Assembly (NCBI GenBank): GCA_025934495.1
Contig: JAICXY010000023.1
Coordinates: 1-37,599 of the forward strand
Source of the DNA: Candidatus Nitrosocosmicus sp.
GTDB lineage: Archaea > Thermoproteota > Nitrososphaeria > Nitrososphaerales > Nitrososphaeraceae
Direction of reading: 5' to 3'
DNA: 37,599 bases
Position 1 is the first letter of the stretch; every line of letters begins with the position of its first letter. Under the pieces are notes generated by a model. It did no database searches. It had not been told where the DNA came from and saw only the letters and a list, made by a program, of their open reading frames with translations. Positions 7,873 to 15,271 of the stretch are shown piece by piece. The position numbers and the translations under genes are program-made.

Positions 7873-8388
7873 TTATTTCTCAAATAATGGTTTTTTCTGA
7901 ATATATCTATAATTTCTGAGAGTGCCTACTCTGGTTAGTATTCCTTCTCTAACCATATCTGTTAACGAATGGGATACTGCTGTTCTATCATAGTTATAAC
8001 CCATTCTTGATAATTCTTCATGAACATCGCCCAATAACTTTTCACTTTCAAAATATTTTTCGTAAAAAATCTTTTCTATTAAACTTCTGCATGTATTCCC
8101 ATTCTTAGTTAATTCTTTTAATGAAATGCTGTTTCCCCTTTGATTGTAGTTAATGCTTTTATTGTTAGTTGTTTCATACTTTAGTTTTAACTGATTTATT
8201 TCATTTCTCAAAGCCTCGATTTCATTGGATACTTTTGTATTTGAGAATGAGGCGATATCTATTCCAGAAAGTACATTCTCAACAACCTGTTTTACTTTGT
8301 CCTCTGTACAAGTGATTTCGACCTCCCAATCATTGTATTTGAGTTTAATTCGGGCCTCGACAGAGAGTTTTGATACTGCCTCATTCAT
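7873..8388 (-). CDS. Winged-helix protein, paralogue-like partner of the gene at 7313
   Basis: A 171-aa protein of no named family. Residues ~8-45 form a strand-strand-helix unit (ARIKLKYNDWEVEITC, then KVKQVVENVLSGI) like that of its tail-to-tail neighbour. A Glu/Asn/Lys-rich helix (~52-72, EALRNEINQLKLKYE) may be a coiled coil for dimerisation. Residues ~95-165 fit a winged helix (DVHEELSRMGYNYDRTAVSHSLTDMVREGIL, strand, YRYI). It reads divergently from nurA-herA, with 98 bp between its start and nurA's. That gap holds a dyad around the nurA TATA box, so this protein is a candidate regulator of the operon or of itself; this is inference from position only. Confidence 0.65.
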   Translation of the reverse strand: MNEAVSKLSVEARIKLKYNDWEVEITCTEDKVKQVVENVLSGIDIASFSNTKVSNEIEALRNEINQLKLKYETTNNKSINYNQRGNSISLKELTKNGNTCRSLIEKIFYEKYFESEKLLGDVHEELSRMGYNYDRTAVSHSLTDMVREGILTRVGTLRNYRYIQKKPLFEK

Positions 8389-8437
8389 CTATGGTATTAT
8401 TCTTATTTCTCTCTGATAAAGTTGTTGCTGTGCATGA

Positions 8438-8492
8438 TGTTCATCATGAACAACATTTATTAATATAGATGATGTTGTTGAACAAGATGAGC
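8438..8492. promoter_or_regulatory. nurA promoter: TATA-like box inside a large imperfect dyad
   Basis: TTTATTAATATA (8456-8467) is a TATA-like box 20-30 nt before ATG 8487. It is bracketed by AACAACAT (8449-8456) and ATGTTGTT (8472-8479), an exact inverted repeat. The arms extend imperfectly outward, GTTCATCATG on the left matching the complement GCTCATCTTG on the right at 8 of 10 positions. The left side also holds a perfect 15-bp palindrome, TGTTCATCATGAACA (8438-8452). Such a layout would let a dimeric regulator block TBP/TFB access. Confidence 0.5.
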
Positions 8493-9524
8493 AATCAATT
8501 AAATTTTCATGATCAAGGATCTAATATAGATGAAATAAAAAAATCATTAATTGACAATTTTACCAATTCCTTTTTTTGTAAAGATTATAAAAAATTGTTA
8601 GAAAATAAAAAATTGGTTTTTGTAAATGATGATGATGGAGTTCCTATTCAAAATTGGGGAATGCGTTCTGAAAAATACGATTGCGTTCAAGTTAACAATA
8701 TTGACATTGTTAAAAAAGATAAATTCGTTTTTGGTATTGATTCAAGTTGCATTAAAGTTGCAGAAGTGGAAGATGGGGGCTTGTATGCAATAAAAGGCTC
8801 TACATGTATCTCATTTAAGGGGAGCCCAGTAACACATCTTAAAATTGGACCTTTTATATTTTACCTGAATGAAGAAATATTAAAAAATTTTCGTCTAGAT
8901 CAAAATGTATTAAAATTAACGTTATTTAATGATGATTATGCTAAAAAATTTCTTAGAATTAATTTCGAGCGGTACATCCAATTTTGGTTATCTAAATTAG
9001 TTACTGATTCTATAATTCTTATTGACGGTTCTCTTAAATATTCGATATTTGAGAATCAATTTTATTCTCTTACAAAAATAATTGAAAATTCAGTTATTAA
9101 TAAAAACTTGATAATTGGAATTAGTAAGAATACAAAGATAAAAGTTTTAAAATATTTTTCTTATCCTTTAATGAAAGTCCAAAATCCTTCTTTTATTAAC
9201 ATTAATTTGGTTATAACGAGTTTAATTAGAAGAATATATGGAGAGCATATCTTAGTAAAATTTGATGATAGTAAATTTGCTAATATATTAAGAGCTGATG
9301 TAGTAGCATATGATGATAACGTTACACGATCGCTAGGAACATTACTTTATAATGAATTTATCACTAATGGATATCCAAGTACATTGCAACTGTCTCATCA
9401 TGTTTCAACTTTTTCAAATACTGATTTATCAAGTATACAAAGTTTTATAAAATCCAATTATTTTATTAAAGAAATTTACCATGAAAATATCAGAAATTCT
9501 ATTTTAGGATCTATGTGGAAATGA
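8487..9524 (+). CDS. nurA: NurA-family 5'-3' nuclease
   Basis: NurA works with the HerA helicase, Mre11 and Rad50 to resect DNA double-strand breaks and make 3' overhangs. The fold is RNase H-like with two key acidic positions, both visible: D85 in FVFGIDSSCIK, and D180 in ILIDGSLK. The size (345 aa from this start) is normal. The C-terminal part has a conserved-looking RIYGEHILVKFDDS segment and a helix-rich end. I chose ATG 8487 because a TATA-like box at 8456-8467 would place transcription start very near it; ATGs at 8469 and 8472 are in frame but too close to that box. The last four bases overlap herA (ATGA), so the two are translated from one mRNA. Confidence 0.8.
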   Translation: MSNQLNFHDQGSNIDEIKKSLIDNFTNSFFCKDYKKLLENKKLVFVNDDDGVPIQNWGMRSEKYDCVQVNNIDIVKKDKFVFGIDSSCIKVAEVEDGGLYAIKGSTCISFKGSPVTHLKIGPFIFYLNEEILKNFRLDQNVLKLTLFNDDYAKKFLRINFERYIQFWLSKLVTDSIILIDGSLKYSIFENQFYSLTKIIENSVINKNLIIGISKNTKIKVLKYFSYPLMKVQNPSFININLVITSLIRRIYGEHILVKFDDSKFANILRADVVAYDDNVTRSLGTLLYNEFITNGYPSTLQLSHHVSTFSNTDLSSIQSFIKSNYFIKEIYHENIRNSILGSMWK

Positions 9525-10978
9525 AGATTTTATCAAAAAATGGAGATGAGATAATATTGCTTGCGGTAACAAATGATTTTGCAAATAAAGGTGATTATTT
9601 TATCATTGAAGATTTTAATATTAATAAAAAATTGTTAGTTCAAATTTATGATGAAGAATATTTTTCCTCTCAATCACTTGCGGATGAAATAATAAAGGAT
9701 GAAGTTATTGGTAAATATAGTTCCGAAAATATATTTGATCCTTTGGAAATTAATAATCTTTCTCAAATAATGAGAGATGTAAGACTATTTAGAACAAAAA
9801 TCCGCGGTTCCATTGATAAATATGACAATCTAACTGCTGATGTTGATTGGGTTCCATCAAGAGTAAATTCCAAAATTGTTAAAATAAGTTATAGCGAAAT
9901 CAAATCTTTGATAAAAAAAAATATGCAATATCCTATTTCAATCGGTAAATCAGGATCTGATGATCAATCTTTTGAGATTTATGCAGAAGATCTTGATGGT
10001 AAATTGAATGTTATCACAGGAAAAAAAGAAACGGGAAAATCTCATCTTTCAAAAATATTGATTAAATTTTTAATTCAATACGGTGCATATGTTATTGTTT
10101 TTGATTTAAATAATGAATATAGTGGGTTAATGTTAAATAATGAAGGAAGACCATCACCTATTAACGAAAAGTTGCTTTTATTGGAACCTGGAAAAGGATT
10201 GAAGTTTGATTTACGATATTGTGGTAAGCCTTCGATTTCAAATATGTTAAAAAATGCTCTTGATATGCCTGCTGCTTCTTTAAGGGAATTTTTTAGAATA
10301 TGGGATTCACTTGAAAATAAAAAGATGCTTGGATTAGATGAAATGGGACATGCATTTAGTACATGGAATATCAACGAGTTGGTACGAGATGCTTTATTAT
10401 CTCGATTTCATATAATCAGCTCTTCTCTTCTTTTTTCTTTTAATAAGTCTAATGAAAAAGGATTTCAATTTGAAGAGCTGATAAAAATGAAAAAAAAAGG
10501 AGCCGGTATGATAATCAATATGAGCCGAATTTCGCCTGTTGTCAGGCGTATGGTTGTGGAATTGGTAATGAATAAATTAATAGATTTGTTGGAAAAATCA
10601 TTAATTCCGCCAATTTTTATTTTCGCAGAAGAAGCTCATTTATACATTCGAGATACCTACTGGGAAGATTTGATAACTCGAATGAGACACTTTGGAATTT
10701 ACACTACCTTTATTACTAATCAGCCTGATGCACTTAACGATACTATTTATAGACAGGTTGATAACATTTTTTTATTTAATTTTACTAATGATGCTGATTT
10801 AGAAAAGATCTCCAAAGTATCTTTGCTTGATAGCTCTACAATAAAATCTTTAGTTAAAACTTTATCTTATCGGAGTTGCCTTTCGATAGGAAAAGTGGTT
10901 TCTAATCTGCCAATGGTTGTAAAGGTCGATCCAATTAATATGGTTACATTGGGTGAAACAAAAAAATTTTTTAAATAG
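9521..10978 (+). CDS. herA: HerA hexameric DNA translocase/helicase
   Basis: HerA is an FtsK-like hexameric ATPase that feeds DNA to NurA during end resection. The N-terminal ~130 residues form the HAS-barrel-type domain. Walker A is GKKETGKSH (G167 to S174) and the Walker B region is IFIFAEEAHLY (E370, E371). A downstream FITNQPDALNDTIYRQVDNI is the conserved sensor segment of DUF87 ATPases. About 485 aa is typical. ATG 9521 overlaps the nurA stop as ATGA; a GTG at 9515 in the same frame is the alternative. The 3' end overlaps the convergent RNA cyclase gene by 8 bp, so transcripts from both sides run into each other there. Confidence 0.88.
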   Translation: MKILSKNGDEIILLAVTNDFANKGDYFIIEDFNINKKLLVQIYDEEYFSSQSLADEIIKDEVIGKYSSENIFDPLEINNLSQIMRDVRLFRTKIRGSIDKYDNLTADVDWVPSRVNSKIVKISYSEIKSLIKKNMQYPISIGKSGSDDQSFEIYAEDLDGKLNVITGKKETGKSHLSKILIKFLIQYGAYVIVFDLNNEYSGLMLNNEGRPSPINEKLLLLEPGKGLKFDLRYCGKPSISNMLKNALDMPAASLREFFRIWDSLENKKMLGLDEMGHAFSTWNINELVRDALLSRFHIISSSLLFSFNKSNEKGFQFEELIKMKKKGAGMIINMSRISPVVRRMVVELVMNKLIDLLEKSLIPPIFIFAEEAHLYIRDTYWEDLITRMRHFGIYTTFITNQPDALNDTIYRQVDNIFLFNFTNDADLEKISKVSLLDSSTIKSLVKTLSYRSCLSIGKVVSNLPMVVKVDPINMVTLGETKKFFK

Positions 10979-12032
10979 AATTAGATCCTTTTATTGTTAC
11001 AATAAATTCATTTTCTGATACATTATCTATTTGATATTCCATGCCATTTATTTTTTTGATTATTTCTAAATTTGTTAAAAGATGTTTTGAAATTCTCGAT
11101 ATTTTATACCTTGATTTTTCTTTAACGAAACTTAATGGCAGTACTAGCATATCTGCTAAATTAGTATCTATACAAGATCGAAATTTATATTCTTCTATAA
11201 ACTTTTCTGATGCTCTACAGCCCACTATTTCAGCTTTTATGTTTTTTTCGCCTATCGAATCTGCTCCTATGTGAATTCCGGATTCTGATGTACTGTATAT
11301 TAAAATAGATGTACCTGGACTTGCTGAATTCTCTATTGATGATTTATATTTGTCACATCCAATTCCATTTTTCTCTAGATTTGATAAAGCACTGCTAATT
11401 TGCCTATCTGTAACATGTTTTGGTAATCTACCTGCAACGCTAATTATGTTTGGATTTATCTCTTTGAAATTACAAAAATCTATTGGTTTCAGAATATTTG
11501 ATTTATGTATATTTATATTAACAATTCCTTTACCGTTAGGAAAAAATCCTCTTTTTATTACATTTATATCAAAGCAAATTCCTATTTTATTAAATGCTTC
11601 TTTCATTACATATCTAATATAATCTATTGTGGGGCTATGCTTTACATCCGTACCTCCTGTTAACTGAATATTAATACCCTTTTGGGAAATTGCAATAGCT
11701 GGAATTAATGTTTGTAGTAATAATGGAATACTTCCAGCAGTTCCAATATCAATATTTAATTTATCTTCTTTTATTTCAATTTCTTTTTTATTATTTTTAT
11801 CAAATATTATTTGAATCCACTCTGCACCTAACCCCACATTTTCGATTTGAATATCAAATAATTTTGATAATAATTTTATTGCAGTAACGTGTTGATGTCT
11901 TAATCCTGGATTATTTCTTTTTGTCCGAATGTTTATTATTTTTACAGGTTTTTTAATGATGGTTGATATTGTTAATGCACTTCTAAGTATTTGACCTCCT
12001 CCTTCACCAGTTGATCCATCTATTATTAGCAA
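10971..12032 (-). CDS. rtcA: RNA 3'-terminal phosphate cyclase
   Basis: RtcA converts RNA 3'-phosphate ends to 2',3'-cyclic phosphates through an adenylated-enzyme intermediate. The start MLIIDGSTGEGGGQILRSAL carries the family glycine-rich motif, followed by RNNPGLRHQHVTA. A TGGTDVKHSPTIDYI segment lies in the second domain. The length (353 aa) matches the archaeal family (about 340-360). The catalytic His lies in the conserved C-terminal half, where family members have an HxxAD-type motif; the segment SGIHIGADSIGEK at residues ~248-260 fits this. The start is TTG (12030-12032), and no better ATG exists upstream. It is a lone gene or first of a pair read leftward, with nadM 54 bp upstream on the same strand. 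Confidence 0.93.
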   Translation of the reverse strand: MLIIDGSTGEGGGQILRSALTISTIIKKPVKIINIRTKRNNPGLRHQHVTAIKLLSKLFDIQIENVGLGAEWIQIIFDKNNKKEIEIKEDKLNIDIGTAGSIPLLLQTLIPAIAISQKGINIQLTGGTDVKHSPTIDYIRYVMKEAFNKIGICFDINVIKRGFFPNGKGIVNINIHKSNILKPIDFCNFKEINPNIISVAGRLPKHVTDRQISSALSNLEKNGIGCDKYKSSIENSASPGTSILIYSTSESGIHIGADSIGEKNIKAEIVGCRASEKFIEEYKFRSCIDTNLADMLVLPLSFVKEKSRYKISRISKHLLTNLEIIKKINGMEYQIDNVSENEFIVTIKGSNSI

Positions 12033-12086
12033 TTATGTATTTATATTTTGATTTTAAATTAATTTTTTGTTATTATGGTTTTAATT

Positions 12087-12629
12087 TTAATGATGATGAT
12101 GATTTGTGTTTATATTGATAATTGTTTTTATCCTTTCAATCCCATTTAACTCTTCAATAATCTTTACAGTGCTGGAAGACACCAATTCTTTCCAATTTTT
12201 ATCATTTGCAATTCTAAATCTAACCTCTGTAGCTGAAAGTTTTTCTCTATTTATCAATTCCGGATGGATTATTTCTATTTCTCTTTCTTTAAATAACATG
12301 GTTGTAAATTGATCATTTGTAAATACTATGCTGTATCTTGGAACTAGTAGATCTACATTATATGTCCATAATCTATGTGTTCCAATATCGGGTACTGGTA
12401 TAAGAAAAATTTTTTGTAATGTTTCTTTTTTGATTTCATTACAAATAGCTTCTCTTATCATTTCTAGTCTCTCACCTGCAGTAAAAGGATTTTTAAATTC
12501 AAAACTTTTATCTGCACTGCCAATAACAATTACCAGTTCATCTACTTTATTTAGACAATATTTTATCGAATTTATATGTCCATTGTGTAAAGGTTGAAAC
12601 CTTCCAATAAAAAGCCCTCTTTTCACCAT
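12087..12629 (-). CDS. nadM: Nicotinamide-nucleotide adenylyltransferase (archaeal NadM type)
   Basis: NadM joins NMN and ATP to make NAD. The N-terminus RGLFIGRFQPLHNGH contains the nucleotidyltransferase GRFQPxHxGH motif, and KLSATEVRFRI near residues 140-150 is the second (ISxTxxR-like) motif. I chose ATG 12629 (MVKRGLFIGRF), which gives the standard archaeal start and 180 aa. A TTG at 12647 would add six residues. An oddity is the C-terminal tail of four natural histidines, encoded by a run of ATG/CAT triplets next to the stop, probably a slippage product. The gene is followed on the same strand by rtcA, so the two may share a transcript. Confidence 0.92.
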   Translation of the reverse strand: MVKRGLFIGRFQPLHNGHINSIKYCLNKVDELVIVIGSADKSFEFKNPFTAGERLEMIREAICNEIKKETLQKIFLIPVPDIGTHRLWTYNVDLLVPRYSIVFTNDQFTTMLFKEREIEIIHPELINREKLSATEVRFRIANDKNWKELVSSSTVKIIEELNGIERIKTIININTNHHHH

Positions 12630-12736
12630 TTTTTTAGAGTCATTCAAATTAATATATAATGAAATTGTCTATAGTATAAAATTAGTAATTAAATGTATGA
12701 TTAAAAATTTATATGTTCTAATTCTATAGTTTATTT

Positions 12737-13099
12737 TTGTATTATTCTTTTAGTAAATTTGGACGTGATGCCGAGTTTTTAGTAGGTTTGCATTTAAAGT
12801 CGCATGATTGGAATATTTATTTTTCTAAAGGAAGCAGAGGGCCATCTGATATAATTGCCATAAAAAATGATATAATTTGGTTGATTCAGATAAAATCTAG
12901 CACAAAGATTCCTAAAATACATGGATATGAGATAAACAATCTTATCAAACTATCTAATAAAATAAACAATAGTTTTCCTATTTTGTCTTTGGTTGGCCCA
13001 AACATAAGGTGCAATCTCAACCCCAATTCAATTGTCTGTGGGGATTATTTATTAAATTTTTATTTACTGCCTGATTGGAAAAGTATTACTTTATTATAA
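12737..13099 (+). CDS. Small PD-(D/E)XK-type nuclease, Hjc/Mrr-like
   Basis: A 120-aa protein with the minimal restriction-endonuclease core. E13 sits in FGRDAEFLVGLHL, D38 in KGSRGPSDIIAIKN, and Q51-x-K53 in WLIQIKSS. The order E...D...QxK matches archaeal Hjc resolvases in outline (they have ExK) and Mrr-type enzymes in the Gln variant. It is short and has no extra DNA-binding domain, as in Hjc. It may cut branched DNA during recombination, which would fit the nurA-herA operon 1.8 kb away, but no direct link exists and the Gln makes the specificity uncertain. The start is TTG 12737. The gene is single, divergent from nadM and followed by a 49-bp gap to a convergent gene. Confidence 0.6.
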   Translation: MYYSFSKFGRDAEFLVGLHLKSHDWNIYFSKGSRGPSDIIAIKNDIIWLIQIKSSTKIPKIHGYEINNLIKLSNKINNSFPILSLVGPNIRCNLNPNSIVCGDYLLNFYLLPDWKSITLL

Positions 13100-13148
13100 T
13101 ACTAATAATTATTTATTATTTGAAAAGTAAAATGAAATAAAAAAATGA

Positions 13149-13661
13149 TTATTTATTAAACTTTTTCCAAAACGACATTAAAATCCTTTCATTGTTTTGT
13201 ATCGAGGATATTGCGAATTCCTTCATAAATCCAATATAGTTTAACATATAGTTCTGCCATAAATCGCTGGAACTACTTTCCTTATAGATCTTTTCCTCTT
13301 CTGATGCTTTACCTCTTTCTGACTCTAAAACATGGTCGGAAATTGTTTTTACAATTTCTTCATCATCCACATCTTTTGTGATTGCAAAGGTAATTATTTC
13401 TTCTTTTGCAGGTAGATCAAATAACTTTAATTTATCGTATTCAAAAGCTATGTATTCTAATTTTCCTAGTTCATTCGAGAATCTTTTTCCTATTTCTATT
13501 ATATGATGAGTTTGAAGAAAACTTAATTTTGCAGCATTGTCGTCTAAATCTTCATTTGAATTTTTAACATTTAAATCCATATTACCGTCTTTTAAAATGC
13601 CCAAAATTTTTATTCTGGGTTCGACTTTTATGATCTGGTCGTATCTTTCTGCAACACTCAT
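13149..13661 (-). CDS. Conserved-looking protein, possibly profilin/roadblock-like fold (unknown)
   Basis: I do not recognise a named family. The 170-aa protein starts SVAERYDQIIKVEPRIKILGILKDGNMD, where the pattern of helix, then strand with a Gly-x-Leu-x-Asp-Gly turn recalls roadblock/LC7 or profilin-type domains. A central LQTHHIIEIGKRFSNELGKLEYIAFEYDKLKLFDLP, then EIITFAITKDVD, adds a helix and strands in the order expected for that fold. The C-terminal third is helical and ends with a basic WKKFNK. No signal peptide or membrane segment is present. It lies 46 bp downstream of the pterin dehydratase gene (which is on the same strand), so they may be co-transcribed. Confidence 0.55.
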   Translation of the reverse strand: MSVAERYDQIIKVEPRIKILGILKDGNMDLNVKNSNEDLDDNAAKLSFLQTHHIIEIGKRFSNELGKLEYIAFEYDKLKLFDLPAKEEIITFAITKDVDDEEIVKTISDHVLESERGKASEEEKIYKESSSSDLWQNYMLNYIGFMKEFAISSIQNNERILMSFWKKFNK

Positions 13662-13707
13662 TAATTTTTTAATCCATTACAACTATATTTACATTTTTTT
13701 ATGTTAT

Positions 13708-13953
13708 TTATATAGTTAATTTATCTATTTTTTTTGCTAAATCTGTATCTCTTTCACTAATTTGGTTTATATCATGACTTATCAATTTTATATTTACTTT
13801 ATTGTACGAAATTGTGATGTCTGGATGATGATTCATTTTTTCAGATTCAAGTGCAATTTTTGTTATAAAACTAAAAGCTTCGATAAAATTAATAAATTTA
13901 AAGTCCTTGCATAATTTGCCGTCTATTTTTTCCCAACCTTGTATCTCTTCCAA
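13708..13953 (-). CDS. Pterin-4a-carbinolamine dehydratase family protein
   Basis: An 81-aa protein of the PCD/PhhB/DCoH family, a little shorter than the usual ~95-100. Family landmarks are clear: the start W-x-KIDGKLCKDFKF, the helix FIEAFSFITKIALESEKMNHHPDI (with the catalytic His pair in HHPD), the strand YNKVNIKLISHD with the third His, and a final DLAKKID helix. The enzyme dehydrates 4a-hydroxytetrahydropterin. No aromatic amino-acid hydroxylase is visible nearby, so in this organism it may serve a different pterin, such as a molybdopterin- or methanopterin-type intermediate. ATG 13953 is the only sensible start. Confidence 0.88.
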   Translation of the reverse strand: MEEIQGWEKIDGKLCKDFKFINFIEAFSFITKIALESEKMNHHPDITISYNKVNIKLISHDINQISERDTDLAKKIDKLTI

Positions 13954-14066
13954 CCTTTCTTTCTCTATATATTAATTCAAAATACAATTAAATGTTTTTC
14001 TCTTTTTTTATATTGTATATTCGCTAAATTTAATTCTGGTTTATCTTTAATATATGTTGAAAAAGG

Positions 14067-14921
14067 ATGGTAAAAGTTTCAATTGTTCAGATGAAATCTT
14101 CGTTAAATAAAGATGAAAATATATTGTTCTCTCAAGAACAGATTGAAAAAGCTGGGAGAAAAAATGCCAATATTATTTGTTTTCCTGAGTTTCAGATGGC
14201 ATTTTCTCCTGACTCTCAAACCTCTAAAGAATTGTTCTCAATTTCAGAATCAATTGAAGGCAACTTTATTAAAGAATTATGTAAAAGTGCAAAGGAAAAT
14301 GATATTTGTGTAATAGGAACAATATATGAACGATCAGATACGGGGGGCTTTAAATTAGATCGATCTTCAAATGAAACTGAAAATAAAGATATCGATAACC
14401 AATACCGTGTTTATGATACTGTAGTATTTATAAATAATAAAGGGGATTTGATATCTCGATACAGAAAATTGCATCTTTATGATGCTCTTAGCTTTCAAGA
14501 ATCAAAAAAGTTATTGGCTGGAAATAATATTTTTACTCCAGTTGATTCTCCTTTAGGTAAAATGGGTGTATTGATTTGTTATGATTTGCGTTTTCCAGAA
14601 TTAAGCCGAATAATGGCTATCGGAGGAGCACGTTCCTTAATAGCTCCCTCGGGATGGGTTCAGGGAACAATGAAAGAGGATCATTGGTTAACAATGTGTA
14701 AAGCTAGATCTATAGAAAATGGTGTTTATTTAATAGCTCCTAATCAAGTAGGAAATATTTTTTGTGGACGTAGTTTGATAATTGATCCATTTGGAATTGT
14801 AGTTTTGGATATGGGCAATAGAGAAGATATGGAAATAATTGATTTGAATATTAAAAGGATCGATTCAGTTCGAAACGATCTCCCTTTATTAAAAAATAGA
14901 AGAACTGATTTATATGATTAA
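14067..14921 (+). CDS. Carbon-nitrogen hydrolase, Nit2/omega-amidase-like
   Basis: A cytoplasmic amidase of the nitrilase superfamily (284 aa). The Glu-Lys-Cys triad is complete: E41 in CFPEFQMAF, K134 in RYRKLHLYD and C171 in LICYDLRFPE, the last matching the Nit/omega-amidase pattern. The C-terminal half carries ARSIENGVYLIAPNQVG and GRSLIIDPFG, also typical. Candidate substrates are omega-amides such as alpha-ketoglutaramate, or deaminated glutathione analogues; the sequence cannot decide. The position of a 341-bp empty gap after it and a 113-bp gap before it suggests it is transcribed alone. The ATG is preceded by AAAAAGG, a fair ribosome-binding site only 4 nt away. Confidence 0.85.
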   Translation: MVKVSIVQMKSSLNKDENILFSQEQIEKAGRKNANIICFPEFQMAFSPDSQTSKELFSISESIEGNFIKELCKSAKENDICVIGTIYERSDTGGFKLDRSSNETENKDIDNQYRVYDTVVFINNKGDLISRYRKLHLYDALSFQESKKLLAGNNIFTPVDSPLGKMGVLICYDLRFPELSRIMAIGGARSLIAPSGWVQGTMKEDHWLTMCKARSIENGVYLIAPNQVGNIFCGRSLIIDPFGIVVLDMGNREDMEIIDLNIKRIDSVRNDLPLLKNRRTDLYD

Positions 14922-15271
14922 GTAAAAGGTAACCCGCATATTGTTATTATTAATAAGATTTATTGAAAGAACTATACAATATCAAAGACAGAACTGAGAT
15001 CTTTGACGATTACTCTCCATGTAGAAAAAAAGAAATGTAAATTAAAATATATATTAATTGGTTGAATCTATTTGTAGATTATCATAATGAGGATTAAGTC
15101 TTAAGTGAACAGGGCCTAATTACTACATTTGATATTTTATATGCATTGCAATAGGCTATTTTTAAAAAAAAAGCTACTTTTATTTGGATTTATTAAAAAG
15201 TTAACTTTGACTGATAACGAATTATTGTATTATTATTTACATTTTTATTATGCTAGAGACATTTGTTAAAT
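14922..15271. other. Intergenic region before the thiolase gene
   Basis: About 350 bp with no convincing gene. A 42-codon frame at 15141-15269 exists but is Leu/Lys/Tyr-rich low-complexity sequence without any family pattern. AT-rich boxes (for example ATATATATTAAT near 15049-15060) could be promoters, and a poly-A run is at 15164-15172. No RNA gene or repeat was seen. Confidence 0.5.

Noticed and set aside
12087-12102. Four histidines at the NadM C-terminus as a cloning tag
   Set aside because: They are encoded by a short ATG/CAT triplet run in natural-looking sequence and no vector sequence surrounds them; slippage explains them.
15141-15269. 42-codon frame ending just before the thiolase start
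   Set aside because: Low-complexity Leu/Lys/Tyr sequence without conservation signs; overlaps the likely promoter of the thiolase gene.
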